A DNA stretch of 64,000 bases. Source: Piscinibacter sp. (GTDB lineage Bacteria; Pseudomonadota; Gammaproteobacteria; Burkholderiales; Burkholderiaceae_C). The number at the start of each line of letters is the position of its first letter. Within the stretch, counting starts at the first letter, position 1. The stretch spans positions 124,001-188,000 of the forward strand of contig JADJJI010000013.1 of assembly GCA_016706565.1 (NCBI GenBank). The letters run 5' to 3'. Made by a program: the position numbers and the translations under genes. Shown here in pieces: positions 9,021-17,998 of this stretch. The notes beneath the pieces were generated by a model. It saw only the letters and a program-made list of their open reading frames with translations, had not been told where the DNA came from and searched no databases.

Positions 9021-10109
9021 TCAAAGGCGCAGGCGCGCGGCGTAGCCCGTCATCTCCAGGTAGCCCAGACCGACGCGCTGCCCTCGCTCATCGAGCAGTT
9101 CCGACAGCCCCTCCCAGTAGATCGCGCCGGTGCTGCCGCGGCTGTCGAGTTCCTGGTCGGCGAGCAGGGCGCGCACTCGGTGCGTGCCGGCGGGCGTCTC
9201 GATGCGCCAGTCCACCGGGTAGCTGGCGCGCGAGGCGGCGCTGGTCCAGCGCTCGCCCGCGATGAAGCGCACCTCGTCGTTCGCGAAGGCGCGCACCGCG
9301 CTGCCGGCGCGGCGCAGGCTGCCGCCGGCCCACATTACGCCGCCGTCGGCGCGGCGCAGCCGGAAGGCGGTGAGCGCGCTGCCGTCGAGCAGGTTCATGC
9401 CGATCCAGTCCCAGCCCACGGCGTCGGCATCGAGCAGCGACTCGCTCCACTCGTGGTCGAGCCAGGCGCGGCCCTGCACCGGCTGGGCACGGCCGTCGCG
9501 CGTCAGCGTGCCGGTGACGGCCAGCTGTGGCTGGCTGTAGTAGTGGCTCGCCTGCTCCGGCCGCGGGCCCTTGCGCGAGAAGCCGGCCTCGCCCTGCAGC
9601 AGCACCGGCTGCGTGGCGGCGAGTTCCAGATCGATGGCGTAGCCGGCGCTGTCGCTGGCCAGGCGGGCGCGGTAGACGCCGGCCTGCGCCGTGCCGCTGC
9701 GCTCGAAGTGCCAGCCGCGCAGCACGACGCGCGTGTCGTCCTCGGAGGCGCCGGCAATCTCGAAGCCGGCGCGCGCGATGCGCTGGTCGTGGCGAAGCCG
9801 CCGCTCGCCGAGGTCGGTGAGCGCCGCGTGCGCGAAGATCAGCTGGCTCGCCACGAAGCGGCTCGGGTGGCCGGCCGCCACGTCGGTGCGCGAGCGGAAG
9901 AAGGTCACCTGGAAGCCGAAGCGCGGCTCGGCTTCACCGGGCCCCGCCAGCCAGCCGGTGGCGTACCACCACTCGGTGCGCGTGTCGGGGTGGGCGCCGT
10001 GGTCGCGCGGGAAGCTCAGCACGCGGCCGCGCTGCACGCCGAGCGCGGGCGCAGCCAGCGCAGCCCAGGGCGGCGCGGCCAGCGCCAGCAGCAGCGCGCG
10101 GCGGCGCAT
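9021..10109 (-). CDS. AttH/CrtC-like lipocalin-fold protein, exported
   Basis: This 362-residue protein begins with a signal peptide (MRRRALLLALAAPPWAALAAP) and has AttH/CrtC-type double-lipocalin landmarks: TRTEWWYATGWL near residue 45, FGFQVTFFRSR, ASHYYSQPQLAVTG and GRAWLDHEWSES, then WDWIGMNLLDGSALTAFRLR. Family members include carotenoid 1,2-hydratase and AttH, which is encoded with ABC permeases in Agrobacterium-type att loci. The ATG shares one base with the stop of the FtsX-type permease (TGATG), so the two are coupled. An exported lipid-binding or lipid-modifying role beside an FtsX permease is an inference. Nothing here indicates carotenoid synthesis. Confidence 0.88.
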   Translation of the reverse strand: MRRRALLLALAAPPWAALAAPALGVQRGRVLSFPRDHGAHPDTRTEWWYATGWLAGPGEAEPRFGFQVTFFRSRTDVAAGHPSRFVASQLIFAHAALTDLGERRLRHDQRIARAGFEIAGASEDDTRVVLRGWHFERSGTAQAGVYRARLASDSAGYAIDLELAATQPVLLQGEAGFSRKGPRPEQASHYYSQPQLAVTGTLTRDGRAQPVQGRAWLDHEWSESLLDADAVGWDWIGMNLLDGSALTAFRLRRADGGVMWAGGSLRRAGSAVRAFANDEVRFIAGERWTSAASRASYPVDWRIETPAGTHRVRALLADQELDSRGSTGAIYWEGLSELLDERGQRVGLGYLEMTGYAARLRL

Positions 10110-12649
10110 CACCAGTCCTCCTTCACCGCCAGCGCGGCCTGTTTCGAGCCGGCGGCGCGGCCCGACCACCAGGCCGTCACGCTGCCGGCCGCCGCCATCG
10201 CCGCGCACAGCAGCGCCAGGCGGCCCCAGGGCAGGCGCAGCTCCATGGTCCAGTGGAAGCTCTGCGGGTTGACCACGTGCACCAGCACCGCGCTGACGGC
10301 GATGCCCAGCACCAGCCCGAGCAGCACGCCGGCCAGGCTCCACACCGCGCCTTCGCCGGCGACCACGGCGAGCACCTGCGCACGTGTGAGCCCCAGGTGG
10401 GCGAGCAGGCCGAACTCGCGCTGCCGCGCCAGCACCTGCGCCGAGAAACTCGCCGCGATGCCCACCAGCCCGATCGCGATGGCCACCGCCTGCAGCCAGT
10501 AGGTGACGGCGAAGCTGCGGTCGAAGATGCGCAGCGACAGTGCGCGGATCTCGCCGGCCGAGGCGAACTCGAGCGCGGCATCGGGCCCGGCAAGGTGGCG
10601 GATGCCCGCCTGCACCGTGCCTGTGTCGGCGCCCGGCGCGAGCCACAGCGCCATGTCGTTGATGCGCCGGTCGCCGGTGAGGCGCTGGTAGTCGGCCGCG
10701 TCGATCGCCACGGCGCCGTGCTGGCGCGCGTAGTCGCGCCAGACGCCGCGCACGAACACCGGCTCGCGCCGGCCGTCGGGCAGCGGCAGCTCGAAACGCT
10801 GGCCGGCACGCAGGCCGTAGACGTTGGCCAGCGGCTCGCTGGCATACACCGCGGTGATGCCGGCCGGTGCGTCGAGCAGCTCGCCGAGCAGCGGCAGGCG
10901 GCGTGCCGCATCGTCCATCGGCCGCGCGATCAACGCCACCGCCGGGCGCTGCGCGTCGAGCTGGATCGAGGCCACACGCTGGCCCTCGACCCGAGCCACG
11001 CCAGGCAGCGCACGCGCGCCTTCGATCAGCGCCGCCGTCACGAACACGGCGTCGCTGCCACCGCTGCCGGAAGCGCGCGCGTAGAGGTCGGCAGGCAGCA
11101 CGGTGTCGAGCCACTGCGTCACGGCCTCGCGGAAGCTCGTCACCATCACCGTCAGCGCCACGGCCAGCGCCAGGCTCGCCACCACGCCGGCCACCGCGAT
11201 GGTGGCGCTGCTGCGTTCGTGGCGGGCGCGTTGCATCGCCAGCAACAGCAGGGCGTTGCGCGGCGGTTTCGTCCAGCGCAGCATCAGGCCCAGCATCGCC
11301 GGCACACAGGCGATGCCGCCGAGCAGCAAAAAGGCGACCGCCACATAGGCCGCCAGCGGAATGCTGGCGATGGGGGGTGCCTGCGTCAGCGCCACGCCCA
11401 CGAGCAGCAGCAGCGGCCCCGTCCATGCCGCACCGCGGTGCGAGACCGGCGCGCCGCCCAGGCCCTTCAAGGCCTGCGCAGGCGCGATGCGCTGCGCGAT
11501 GCGGGCGGGCAGCCAGCCGCCGGCCACCGCCACGATCACGCCCAGCGCGCCGTACACCACGGCGGCCAGCGCGCTGAACTGCAGGCTCGGCGTGATGCCG
11601 GGGAAGTAGGTGCCGCCCAGGTCGCCGGCGAGCAGGCGCAGGGCCAGCGCGGCCAGGGCCGTGCCCAGCGCCAGCCCGAGCACGCTGCCCACCAGGCCGA
11701 TGAACGCCGACTCGGCCAGCACCAGCGCCAGCCGTTCGCGCGCCGACAGGCCCAGCACGCCGAGCAACGCGAGCTGCGGCAGCCGCCGCGACACCGACAG
11801 CGACAGGATCGAGAACACCAGGAAGGCGCCGGTGAACAGCGCCACCAGCGCCAGCACGCTCAGGTTGACGCGGTAGGCGCGCGACAGGTTGGAGATGCGC
11901 TGCACCGATTCGTCCGGTGCGGCGGCGCGCATGCCCGCAGGCAGCTGCAGCTCGCGCAGCACGGCGTCGCGCTGCGCGCCGGGCACCAGCCGCACGTCGA
12001 TGCGGCTGACGCGGCCGAGCCAGCCGAACGCCGACTGCGCGCCGGCGATGTCGAGCACCGCGAGCGGCGGGCCATCCGACAGCACGCTGCCGCGCACCAC
12101 GAAGCTCGCCACGCCGCTGCCGCTGCGCACGCGCAGCGTGGCCGGGTTGCCGAGCCGCTGGCTCGCCGCCGCGTTGAGGAACAGCGCGCCGGGATCGAGG
12201 ATGGCCAGCCGGTCGGTTTCGTCGGCAGGCCGCGGCATCAGCGCGGGCGTGAGCGGCGCGGCCACCAGTGCGTCCAGGCCGAGCACGCGCAGCGGCACGG
12301 CGCTGCCGTCGGCGGCGAACGCCTGCGTGTCGATCTCGATCGCCGCGCTGGCCAGCGCCACGCGCGGGTGCAACGCGACGCGCGTGAGCACGGCTTCGTC
12401 GAAGCCGTCGCGCTGTGCGCGCAGCTCGAAGTCGGGCTGGCCGTTGACCTGCCGCACCGCGGCGCTGAATTCGCCCAGCGCCGATTCGTTGATCAGGTGC
12501 ACCGAAAAGGCCAGCGCCACACCGAGCGCCACCGCCATCACCGCGACGGCGTGGCGCAGCGGCTGGTGCCGCATGTGGCCCCACGACACCTGGCGCAGCA
12601 GGGCGGGCAGCGGGGAGGAAGAAGCGGGGAGCGCGGCGCCGGGGTTCAC
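10109..12649 (-). CDS. FtsX/MacB-type ABC permease, two FtsX domains
   Basis: The 846-residue protein has an N-terminal helix (about residues 35-52), a periplasmic domain, a three-helix FtsX block (about 265-390), further central helices, a second periplasmic domain and a last FtsX block (about 715-830). This matches the large single-chain permeases of the AttF/AttG or YbbP type, which extract or move lipids and lipoproteins. I use the GTG at 12649 because it overlaps the stop of the response regulator (GTGA). An internal ATG lies 25 codons on. No ATPase gene is adjacent; the nearest candidate is the LolD-like gene at 17999-18646. Confidence 0.88.
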   Translation of the reverse strand: MNPGAALPASSSPLPALLRQVSWGHMRHQPLRHAVAVMAVALGVALAFSVHLINESALGEFSAAVRQVNGQPDFELRAQRDGFDEAVLTRVALHPRVALASAAIEIDTQAFAADGSAVPLRVLGLDALVAAPLTPALMPRPADETDRLAILDPGALFLNAAASQRLGNPATLRVRSGSGVASFVVRGSVLSDGPPLAVLDIAGAQSAFGWLGRVSRIDVRLVPGAQRDAVLRELQLPAGMRAAAPDESVQRISNLSRAYRVNLSVLALVALFTGAFLVFSILSLSVSRRLPQLALLGVLGLSARERLALVLAESAFIGLVGSVLGLALGTALAALALRLLAGDLGGTYFPGITPSLQFSALAAVVYGALGVIVAVAGGWLPARIAQRIAPAQALKGLGGAPVSHRGAAWTGPLLLLVGVALTQAPPIASIPLAAYVAVAFLLLGGIACVPAMLGLMLRWTKPPRNALLLLAMQRARHERSSATIAVAGVVASLALAVALTVMVTSFREAVTQWLDTVLPADLYARASGSGGSDAVFVTAALIEGARALPGVARVEGQRVASIQLDAQRPAVALIARPMDDAARRLPLLGELLDAPAGITAVYASEPLANVYGLRAGQRFELPLPDGRREPVFVRGVWRDYARQHGAVAIDAADYQRLTGDRRINDMALWLAPGADTGTVQAGIRHLAGPDAALEFASAGEIRALSLRIFDRSFAVTYWLQAVAIAIGLVGIAASFSAQVLARQREFGLLAHLGLTRAQVLAVVAGEGAVWSLAGVLLGLVLGIAVSAVLVHVVNPQSFHWTMELRLPWGRLALLCAAMAAAGSVTAWWSGRAAGSKQAALAVKEDW

Positions 12650-13044
12650 CCGGCCGATTGTGCGGGTGCGCGCTGGCGGGCCTCGAGAAGCCGGGTCACC
12701 GTGTCGGCCAGCACCATCGGGCTGAAGGGCTTGGACAGGTACTCGCTGGCGCCGGCGAGCTCGCCGGCGCGGCGGTCGTTCTCCTGCGCGCGCGCCGTCA
12801 GCATCACGATGGGCAGTGCGGCGTGGGCCGGGTCGGCACGCAACTGCGTGCAGACCTGGAAACCGTCGAGCTCGCCGGGCATCATCACGTCCAGCAGCAC
12901 CAGGTCGGGCCGCAGGGCGCGCGCTGCATCCAGGCCCATGCGGCCGTTGGTGGCTTCGAAAATCTCGTAGTCGCCTTCTTCGAGCGACCAGCGGATCAGC
13001 CGGCGGATGTCGGCCTGGTCCTCGACGACGAGTATGCGCATCAT
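12646..13044 (-). CDS. Single-domain response regulator (CheY-like)
   Basis: The 132-residue protein is only a receiver domain. It shows the acidic pair E8/D9, phospho-acceptor D52 in VLLDVMMPG, T83 and K105 in SKPF. There is no DNA-binding or enzymatic output domain, so it must act through a partner protein or by phosphotransfer. Its start overlaps the kinase stop (ATGA; a second ATG lies three bases on) and its stop overlaps the GTG of the FtsX permease. This arrangement places it between a sensor kinase and a transporter, hinting that its target may be the permease itself or an unlinked output protein. Confidence 0.93.
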   Translation of the reverse strand: MMRILVVEDQADIRRLIRWSLEEGDYEIFEATNGRMGLDAARALRPDLVLLDVMMPGELDGFQVCTQLRADPAHAALPIVMLTARAQENDRRAGELAGASEYLSKPFSPMVLADTVTRLLEARQRAPAQSAG

Positions 13045-15320
13045 GTCGTCACCAACTCCTGTGTCTGGGCGGCAGTCGCCAGCGGCAGCCACAGGGTCAC
13101 CACGGTGCCCTGGCCCGGCTCGCTGCGCATCTCGAGCCGGCCGCCGAGCAGCTCGATGATCTCCTTCACGATGCTCATGCCCAGGCCCGTGCCCGGCACG
13201 TTGCCCGAGGCGTCGGCGCGGTAGAAACGTTCGCTGACGCGGGCCAGCTGGTCCGCGGTCATGCCGATGCCGCGGTCGGCGATCTCGATGCCCACGCGCG
13301 GCACCGCGCCTGATTCGCGAACGATCCGGACCGCCACCGGGCTGCCGGGCGACGAATACTTGTAGGCGTTCGAGATCACGTTGCCGATCGCCTGGCGCAT
13401 CTTGTTTCGATCCACCTGCGCGGCAGCCGGCACGGCATCGTCGACGAACTCGGGCCGCTCGCGGCCTTCGGGGGTCTTGAAGTCGCCGATGACGTCGCGC
13501 ACCAGCGTGCCCAGGTCCAGCGTCTGCAGTTCCAGGTCGAGGCCGCGGCGGGCCTCGATGCGCGCGAGGTCGAGCAGTTCGTTGACGATGGAGACCATCA
13601 GCTCGCTCTGCCGGTGGATGGTCTGCAGCACCTCCTGCTGCTTGTCGGGCGACAGCTTGCGGCGCATCAGCAGCTCGGCGAAGCCGTAGATGCTGGCCAT
13701 CGGTGTGCGCAGTTCGTGCGCGGCCATGGACAGGAACTCGCTCTTCATCTGGTCGACCAGCGTCTCGTGCGTCACGTCGCGCAGCGACAGCACCTGCGAG
13801 ATCACCGGCGTGGTGCCTTCGCGCAGGCCGATCTCCAGCACGCGCCGGGTCGGGCGCTCGAGCTCGATCAGCGCGCGCTTGGGTGCGGCGCCGTCCAGCG
13901 CCTGCCGCGCCTCGGCGCGGATCGCCGCGAAGCCGCGCCACGCGGCGGTATCGCCGCTTTGCGCGCGCAGCAGCGACTCGACTTCCGCCTCGCTGCGCTC
14001 CAGCACGGCCTGTGCGGCGATGCCCGTGAGGCGCGAGAAGGACGGGCTCACGTAGTTGGCATGCCGCTCGGCGTCGAAGGAGACGAAGCCGTCCGGGCTG
14101 AGCGCGAAGATCGCGTCGAGCTGCTCGCCGCGCACCTGCAGGCGGCTGACCAGCTCGGAGATCATGGCCGAGATCGCGGCCAGGTCGTCCGGGCCGGTGG
14201 GGCACAGCGGCAGGTCGCGCGTCAGGCCCTCGAGCACCTTGCGCAACTCCACCAGCGCCGCCTCGCGCGAGCGCAGTTCGGCGCGCAGTCGCTGGTCGAG
14301 CTGGTGCTGTTCGCTGACGTCGCGGCAGGCCAGCACGTGCCCCACGGTGGCGCCGTCGGGCGCGAGGATGGGCGACAGCGTCGTCTCGACCACCACCTCG
14401 CGGGTGCCGGCGAGCAGCGTCGTGCGGCGGTTGCGCCAGGGCACGAGCTCGTCGCCGGCGTCGAACAACTGCGGCAGCACCTGCGCCACGGGACGGCCGA
14501 GCATGTCTTCGGCGCGCCGGCCGAGCATCCCGGAGGCGGCCACGTTGGCCAGCGCGATGCTGCCGGACTGGTCGAGCGTGAACACGCCGTCGGCGATCGA
14601 GCCCAGCGTCACCGCGGCCTGCGTTCGCTGCGAACGCAGGTTGGCGGCGGCGCGGCCGAGCACCTCGAAGGTGGCGCGGAATTCGGTGGGCGCCTCGTCG
14701 GCGGCGAGCAGCGTGGGCACGGCCTCGCCCTCGTCCATGGCCTTCTCGAACTGTTCGACGCGGCTCAGGTTGCCCAGCCAGTGCACGAGCGGGAAGCGGA
14801 TCAGCACCAGGCCGCCGGCCAGGCTGGCCAGGGCCAGCACGATCGCGATGCGCGTCTGCGCCCACAAGCTGCCGGCGATGCGCTCGGGGGCGAAGCTCAG
14901 GCGCAGCACGCCGTAGTCGCGGCCGCCCACGCCGATGGTCTGGTTGGTGTCGTACAGGCGCTCGGCCACCGTGCGCACCAGCCAGTCGGGCGCATTCACC
15001 GGCGGCGCGTCGGCATGCGGTGCGCGCACCAAGCCGCCGCGCAGGTCGATGAAGCTCGCCGAGGAGAACGACGAGTGGTAGACGGCGCGTTCCAGCGTGC
15101 GCCGGATGGTGTCGTAGTCGCCGATCACCGCGCTGTCGGCGATGGTGGGCAGCACCACGGCGCTGAGCGTCTCGGCGCGCAGCTGCGCCTCTTCGAGCTC
15201 GACCGTGAACTGATAGCGGTAGAACAGCCCCAGCCCGGCCAGCACGAAGCCGGCCAGCACGACGGTGTAGAGCGCGAAGACGCGCCCGACCAGCGAGCCC
15301 GGGAGCAGGCGAAACGACAT
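13041..15320 (-). CDS. Membrane sensor histidine kinase with two PAS domains
   Basis: The 759-residue kinase has a first transmembrane helix (about 13-35), a periplasmic domain of roughly 120 residues, a second helix (about 158-180), a PAS domain (about 233-335), a short coiled coil, a second PAS domain (about 400-515), a HisKA domain with phosphorylated H535 in AAHELRTPM, and an ATPase domain with N-box N651, G1 box DRGIGM (682-687) and G2 box GTGLGM (710-715). It should phosphorylate the receiver encoded next. Its start is 4 bases after the stop of the PhnD-like binding protein, which suggests ligand sensing through that protein. Confidence 0.94.
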   Translation of the reverse strand: MSFRLLPGSLVGRVFALYTVVLAGFVLAGLGLFYRYQFTVELEEAQLRAETLSAVVLPTIADSAVIGDYDTIRRTLERAVYHSSFSSASFIDLRGGLVRAPHADAPPVNAPDWLVRTVAERLYDTNQTIGVGGRDYGVLRLSFAPERIAGSLWAQTRIAIVLALASLAGGLVLIRFPLVHWLGNLSRVEQFEKAMDEGEAVPTLLAADEAPTEFRATFEVLGRAAANLRSQRTQAAVTLGSIADGVFTLDQSGSIALANVAASGMLGRRAEDMLGRPVAQVLPQLFDAGDELVPWRNRRTTLLAGTREVVVETTLSPILAPDGATVGHVLACRDVSEQHQLDQRLRAELRSREAALVELRKVLEGLTRDLPLCPTGPDDLAAISAMISELVSRLQVRGEQLDAIFALSPDGFVSFDAERHANYVSPSFSRLTGIAAQAVLERSEAEVESLLRAQSGDTAAWRGFAAIRAEARQALDGAAPKRALIELERPTRRVLEIGLREGTTPVISQVLSLRDVTHETLVDQMKSEFLSMAAHELRTPMASIYGFAELLMRRKLSPDKQQEVLQTIHRQSELMVSIVNELLDLARIEARRGLDLELQTLDLGTLVRDVIGDFKTPEGRERPEFVDDAVPAAAQVDRNKMRQAIGNVISNAYKYSSPGSPVAVRIVRESGAVPRVGIEIADRGIGMTADQLARVSERFYRADASGNVPGTGLGMSIVKEIIELLGGRLEMRSEPGQGTVVTLWLPLATAAQTQELVTT

Positions 15321-15324
15321 GCGT

Positions 15325-16197
15325 TCAGCGCAGCGCGAGCGGCGCTGTGCGGTAGAAGTCGCGGTAGCCGGCGTACTCCGCGCCGTTGGAGGCGATGAAC
15401 ACCGCCTCTGCGCCGAGGCCCACCTGCGTGGAGGCCTGCTTCAGGATGGCCATGCCCGCCGGATCCTGCGCCATGCCGACGAAGGCGCGGGCCACGGCGG
15501 CCTGTACCTTGTCGGGCACCTTGGCCGAGGACATCAGCGCCAGGTCGTGCAGCGGCGCCGACGACCACAGCACGCGGTACTTCTTGCCCTCGCGCCGCGC
15601 GTAGCCCTCGGCGAGCTGGGAGTTCGCACCCACCGCAGCGACCTTGCCGGCGAACAACTGCGCCAGCGCGCCGTCCATGTTGCCGCCGAAGACGGTCTTG
15701 AACTCGACCTTCTTCGCCATCAGCTGCGCGGCCGGGAACTTGTACGCCACCAGCGCTTCCGGGCCGGGGAAGGCGACTTCCTTGCCGGCGAGCTGGGCGA
15801 TGTCGGTCACCGGCGAGTCGTCGGGCACGATGATCTGGCCGTGCACCGGCGGCGTGATGCGCCGGCCGAAGACCTTCCAGCCGAGTTGCTCGCGCTCCGG
15901 GCTGAACAGGTGGTTGCTGAAGATGAACTCCACCTCCTGCGCCAGCACGAAGGCGGTGGTGTCGGCCGAGGTGCGGCCGATCTTGAGCTGCAGCTTCACG
16001 CCGCTCTTCTCGGAAACGTAGGCAATGATCGGGTTCCAGTAGGCCGCCGTGAGGTTGATGCCGTACTGGTTGACCGGTGAGAAGCGGTAGGTGGTGTCCT
16101 CCTGCGCGCGGGCCGGCGCAGCGAGCAGGGCGCTGCAGGCGAGGGCGACGGCAAGCTGGCGGGCGAGGCGAAGGGCGAATGAACGGGCGTGGGTCAT
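15325..16197 (-). CDS. PhnD-like periplasmic substrate-binding protein
   Basis: The 290-residue protein has a cleavable signal peptide (cleavage near APARAQ, residue 32) and a type 2 periplasmic binding fold of the phosphate/phosphite/phosphonate (PhnD) group, with motifs FSPVNQYGINLTAAYWNPIIAYVSEKSG, LAGKEVAFPGPEALVAYKFP and GGNMDGALAQLFAGKVAAVG. No ABC importer permease or ATPase of the PhnE/PhnC type is nearby. It is instead the first gene of a kinase operon. A sensing role, presenting ligand to the kinase ectodomain as TorT does for TorS, is inferred. The ligand need not be a phosphonate. The ATG at 16197 fits the signal peptide better than longer starts. Confidence 0.88.
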   Translation of the reverse strand: MTHARSFALRLARQLAVALACSALLAAPARAQEDTTYRFSPVNQYGINLTAAYWNPIIAYVSEKSGVKLQLKIGRTSADTTAFVLAQEVEFIFSNHLFSPEREQLGWKVFGRRITPPVHGQIIVPDDSPVTDIAQLAGKEVAFPGPEALVAYKFPAAQLMAKKVEFKTVFGGNMDGALAQLFAGKVAAVGANSQLAEGYARREGKKYRVLWSSAPLHDLALMSSAKVPDKVQAAVARAFVGMAQDPAGMAILKQASTQVGLGAEAVFIASNGAEYAGYRDFYRTAPLALR

Positions 16198-16324
16198 GGC
16201 AGTCGCGGGAGAGGGCTGTTCGATCCCTATCGGCACGCCGTGCGCCGTCTTGAGGGCGGCTGCTGCAAGAATGCAGGGGCGGGCCTCACGGCCGCGGCAT
16301 TCGAACCACCCCAGGAGACAACCC

Positions 16325-17137
16325 ATGCAAGGAACCACGCTGCGATCGGCCTTCGTTCTGGCCGCCGCGCTGATGCTCGCCGCCTGCACCACGACGCCGG
16401 CGCCGAAGGCCGCCGGCGCCACCCCCGTTTCACCGCCGAAGACGGCGCTGTGGGTGGGCAACAGCTTCTTCTACTACAACAACAGCATGCACGGCCACGT
16501 GGGCGCGCTCATCGCCGCGGCCAGCCCGGGCGCCAAGGGCTATCGGGCCACCTCGGTGACGATCAGCGGCTCGGGCATCAACTGGCACGACATGGAGTCG
16601 CACTTCAGGCCCGGCGGCGTGGCCTCGTACTCGTTCGACGCCAGCAACAACGTCGTCTTCAACAGTTTCGACAAGCCCTTCGACGTGGCGATCATGATGG
16701 ACTGCAGCCAGTGCCCCATCCATCCGCAGCTGTCGAAGTTCTTCACCGAGTACACCGCGAAGAACAGCGCCATCGTGCGCAAGTACGGCGCCGAGCCGGT
16801 GTTCTTCATGTCCTGGGCCTATGCCGACAAGCCGGAGATGACCGAGCAGCTCGCCGCTGCCTACGTGAAGGCTGGCGCCAACAACCGCGCCAAGGTCGTG
16901 CCCGCGGGCCTGGCCTTCGCGAAGTCGATTGCCAGGCGGCCGGAGCTGAACCTCTACGTGGCCGACAAGCGGCATCCGAGCCTGGCCGGTACCTACCTCG
17001 CGGCCTGCACGGTGCTGGCTTCGGTGTACGGCCTGTCGCCGGTGGGCGCCAGCTACTCCGCCGGACTTCCCGCCGACGTGGCCGCGCACCTGCAGGCCAC
17101 GGCCTGGGAAACGGTGCAGGGCTTCAAGCAGCCCTGA
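16325..17137 (+). CDS. SGNH-hydrolase-like lipoprotein
   Basis: The 270-residue protein has a lipoprotein signal (lipobox LAAC, Cys21) and then ALWVGNSFFYYNN, which resembles block I of SGNH/GDSL hydrolases with a candidate nucleophile Ser47. Near the end ADKRHPSLAGTYLAA matches the catalytic Asp-x-x-His block of the same fold. Related proteins are often called DUF4886-like. It should be an outer- or inner-membrane-anchored esterase acting in the periplasm, with unknown substrate. The ATG at 16325 follows a CAGGAGA ribosome site. It is the only plus-strand gene within this stretch and diverges from the PhnD-kinase operon. Confidence 0.75.
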   Translation: MQGTTLRSAFVLAAALMLAACTTTPAPKAAGATPVSPPKTALWVGNSFFYYNNSMHGHVGALIAAASPGAKGYRATSVTISGSGINWHDMESHFRPGGVASYSFDASNNVVFNSFDKPFDVAIMMDCSQCPIHPQLSKFFTEYTAKNSAIVRKYGAEPVFFMSWAYADKPEMTEQLAAAYVKAGANNRAKVVPAGLAFAKSIARRPELNLYVADKRHPSLAGTYLAACTVLASVYGLSPVGASYSAGLPADVAAHLQATAWETVQGFKQP

Positions 17138-17144
17138 ACGGGCC

Positions 17145-17915
17145 CTATGCGGGCACGGCGTAGTCGCGCTCGCTCATCAGGTCCACGCCGCAGGGCAGTG
17201 ATTCCGCCCAGGCGATGAACTCCTGCACGGCCGCGCCCTGCATGGGCGCGCCGTGCTGCGGCACGATCATGTCGATGGGCAGCTTGCGGACCATCTGCGC
17301 CCACAGCCGCATCACCTTGTTGGACACCATGTAGCGGCGGTGGAAGCCCTCCATGCGCGGCACGTGGCCGGCCAGCGAACTGACCGGCTTCTTGGCGGCC
17401 TCGCCACCGATGAGCGAGGCACCCAGGTCGCCGGAGAACAGGATCTTGCTGACCGGGTCGTAGAACTGGAAGTTGCCCTCCGAGTGCAGGAAGTGCGCGG
17501 GCAGGGCGATCAGCTCGGCGCGGCCGATCGGGATGCGCGCCCCGGCATCGGGAATGCCGATGACGCGCCCGCTCGTCTTGCCCGGCTTGCAGAAGTGGGG
17601 CACGAAGCGCTCCCAGATGCGCGAGATGTAGACCTTGGCGCTGCTGGTGGTCGTGAGCCAGCGGTCCAGCGAGGCGATGATGTCCGGGTCGGCGTGCGAG
17701 GCGACGATGGCCGAGAGCTGCTGCGGCGAGAAGAAGCGTGTCATCGAGAGATACAGCTCACCGTAGGCGAGGTTGCCGCCCGGATCGATGATCGCGCCGG
17801 TGTCGCCGTCGACGATGAGGAACTGATTCGACTGCACGGCCTCGCCGCCCTCTTCGCAGAGGTCGGTGAACATCAGGCACAGATGGCCCTTCTGGTTGAA
17901 AAGCTCGATCGGCAT
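17145..17915 (-). CDS. ODP/FprA-type metallo-beta-lactamase-fold protein without flavodoxin
   Basis: The 256-residue protein matches the diiron domain of flavodiiron proteins: SHADPDI (H74, D76, D78), PAHFLHSEGNFQFYD (H141/H144), LFSGDLG (D163) and VPQHGAPM (H221). There is no flavodoxin or rubredoxin domain, as in the stand-alone ODP-type oxygen-binding sensor proteins. A diiron site that binds O2 or NO is therefore plausible, possibly in sensing rather than reduction. It lies downstream of the LolD-like ATPase gene on the same strand after an 83-base gap. The function is inferred from the fold only. Confidence 0.78.
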   Translation of the reverse strand: MPIELFNQKGHLCLMFTDLCEEGGEAVQSNQFLIVDGDTGAIIDPGGNLAYGELYLSMTRFFSPQQLSAIVASHADPDIIASLDRWLTTTSSAKVYISRIWERFVPHFCKPGKTSGRVIGIPDAGARIPIGRAELIALPAHFLHSEGNFQFYDPVSKILFSGDLGASLIGGEAAKKPVSSLAGHVPRMEGFHRRYMVSNKVMRLWAQMVRKLPIDMIVPQHGAPMQGAAVQEFIAWAESLPCGVDLMSERDYAVPA

Positions 17916-17998
17916 GGCGGCCTCGCTGGCTTGGAAGGCGCGAAGTGTGTTGGGACGCGCCGCCGCCGAATTTGACCCACCTCAAGGGCTTGTGGGGC

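Noticed and set aside
9021-10109. Carotenoid 1,2-hydratase gene
   Set aside because: The fold is shared, but no carotenoid or photosynthesis genes are in the window and the protein has a signal peptide and an ABC permease partner.
10253-12970. A 905-codon open frame antisense to the FtsX permease, and similar long antisense frames throughout
   Set aside because: High GC content produces long open frames in shadow frames. Their translations are low-complexity Arg/His/Gln-rich with no domains, and the opposite strand carries clear protein families.
15325-16197. Phosphonate ABC importer
   Set aside because: Only the binding protein is present; no PhnC or PhnE gene is nearby, and the operon context is signalling.
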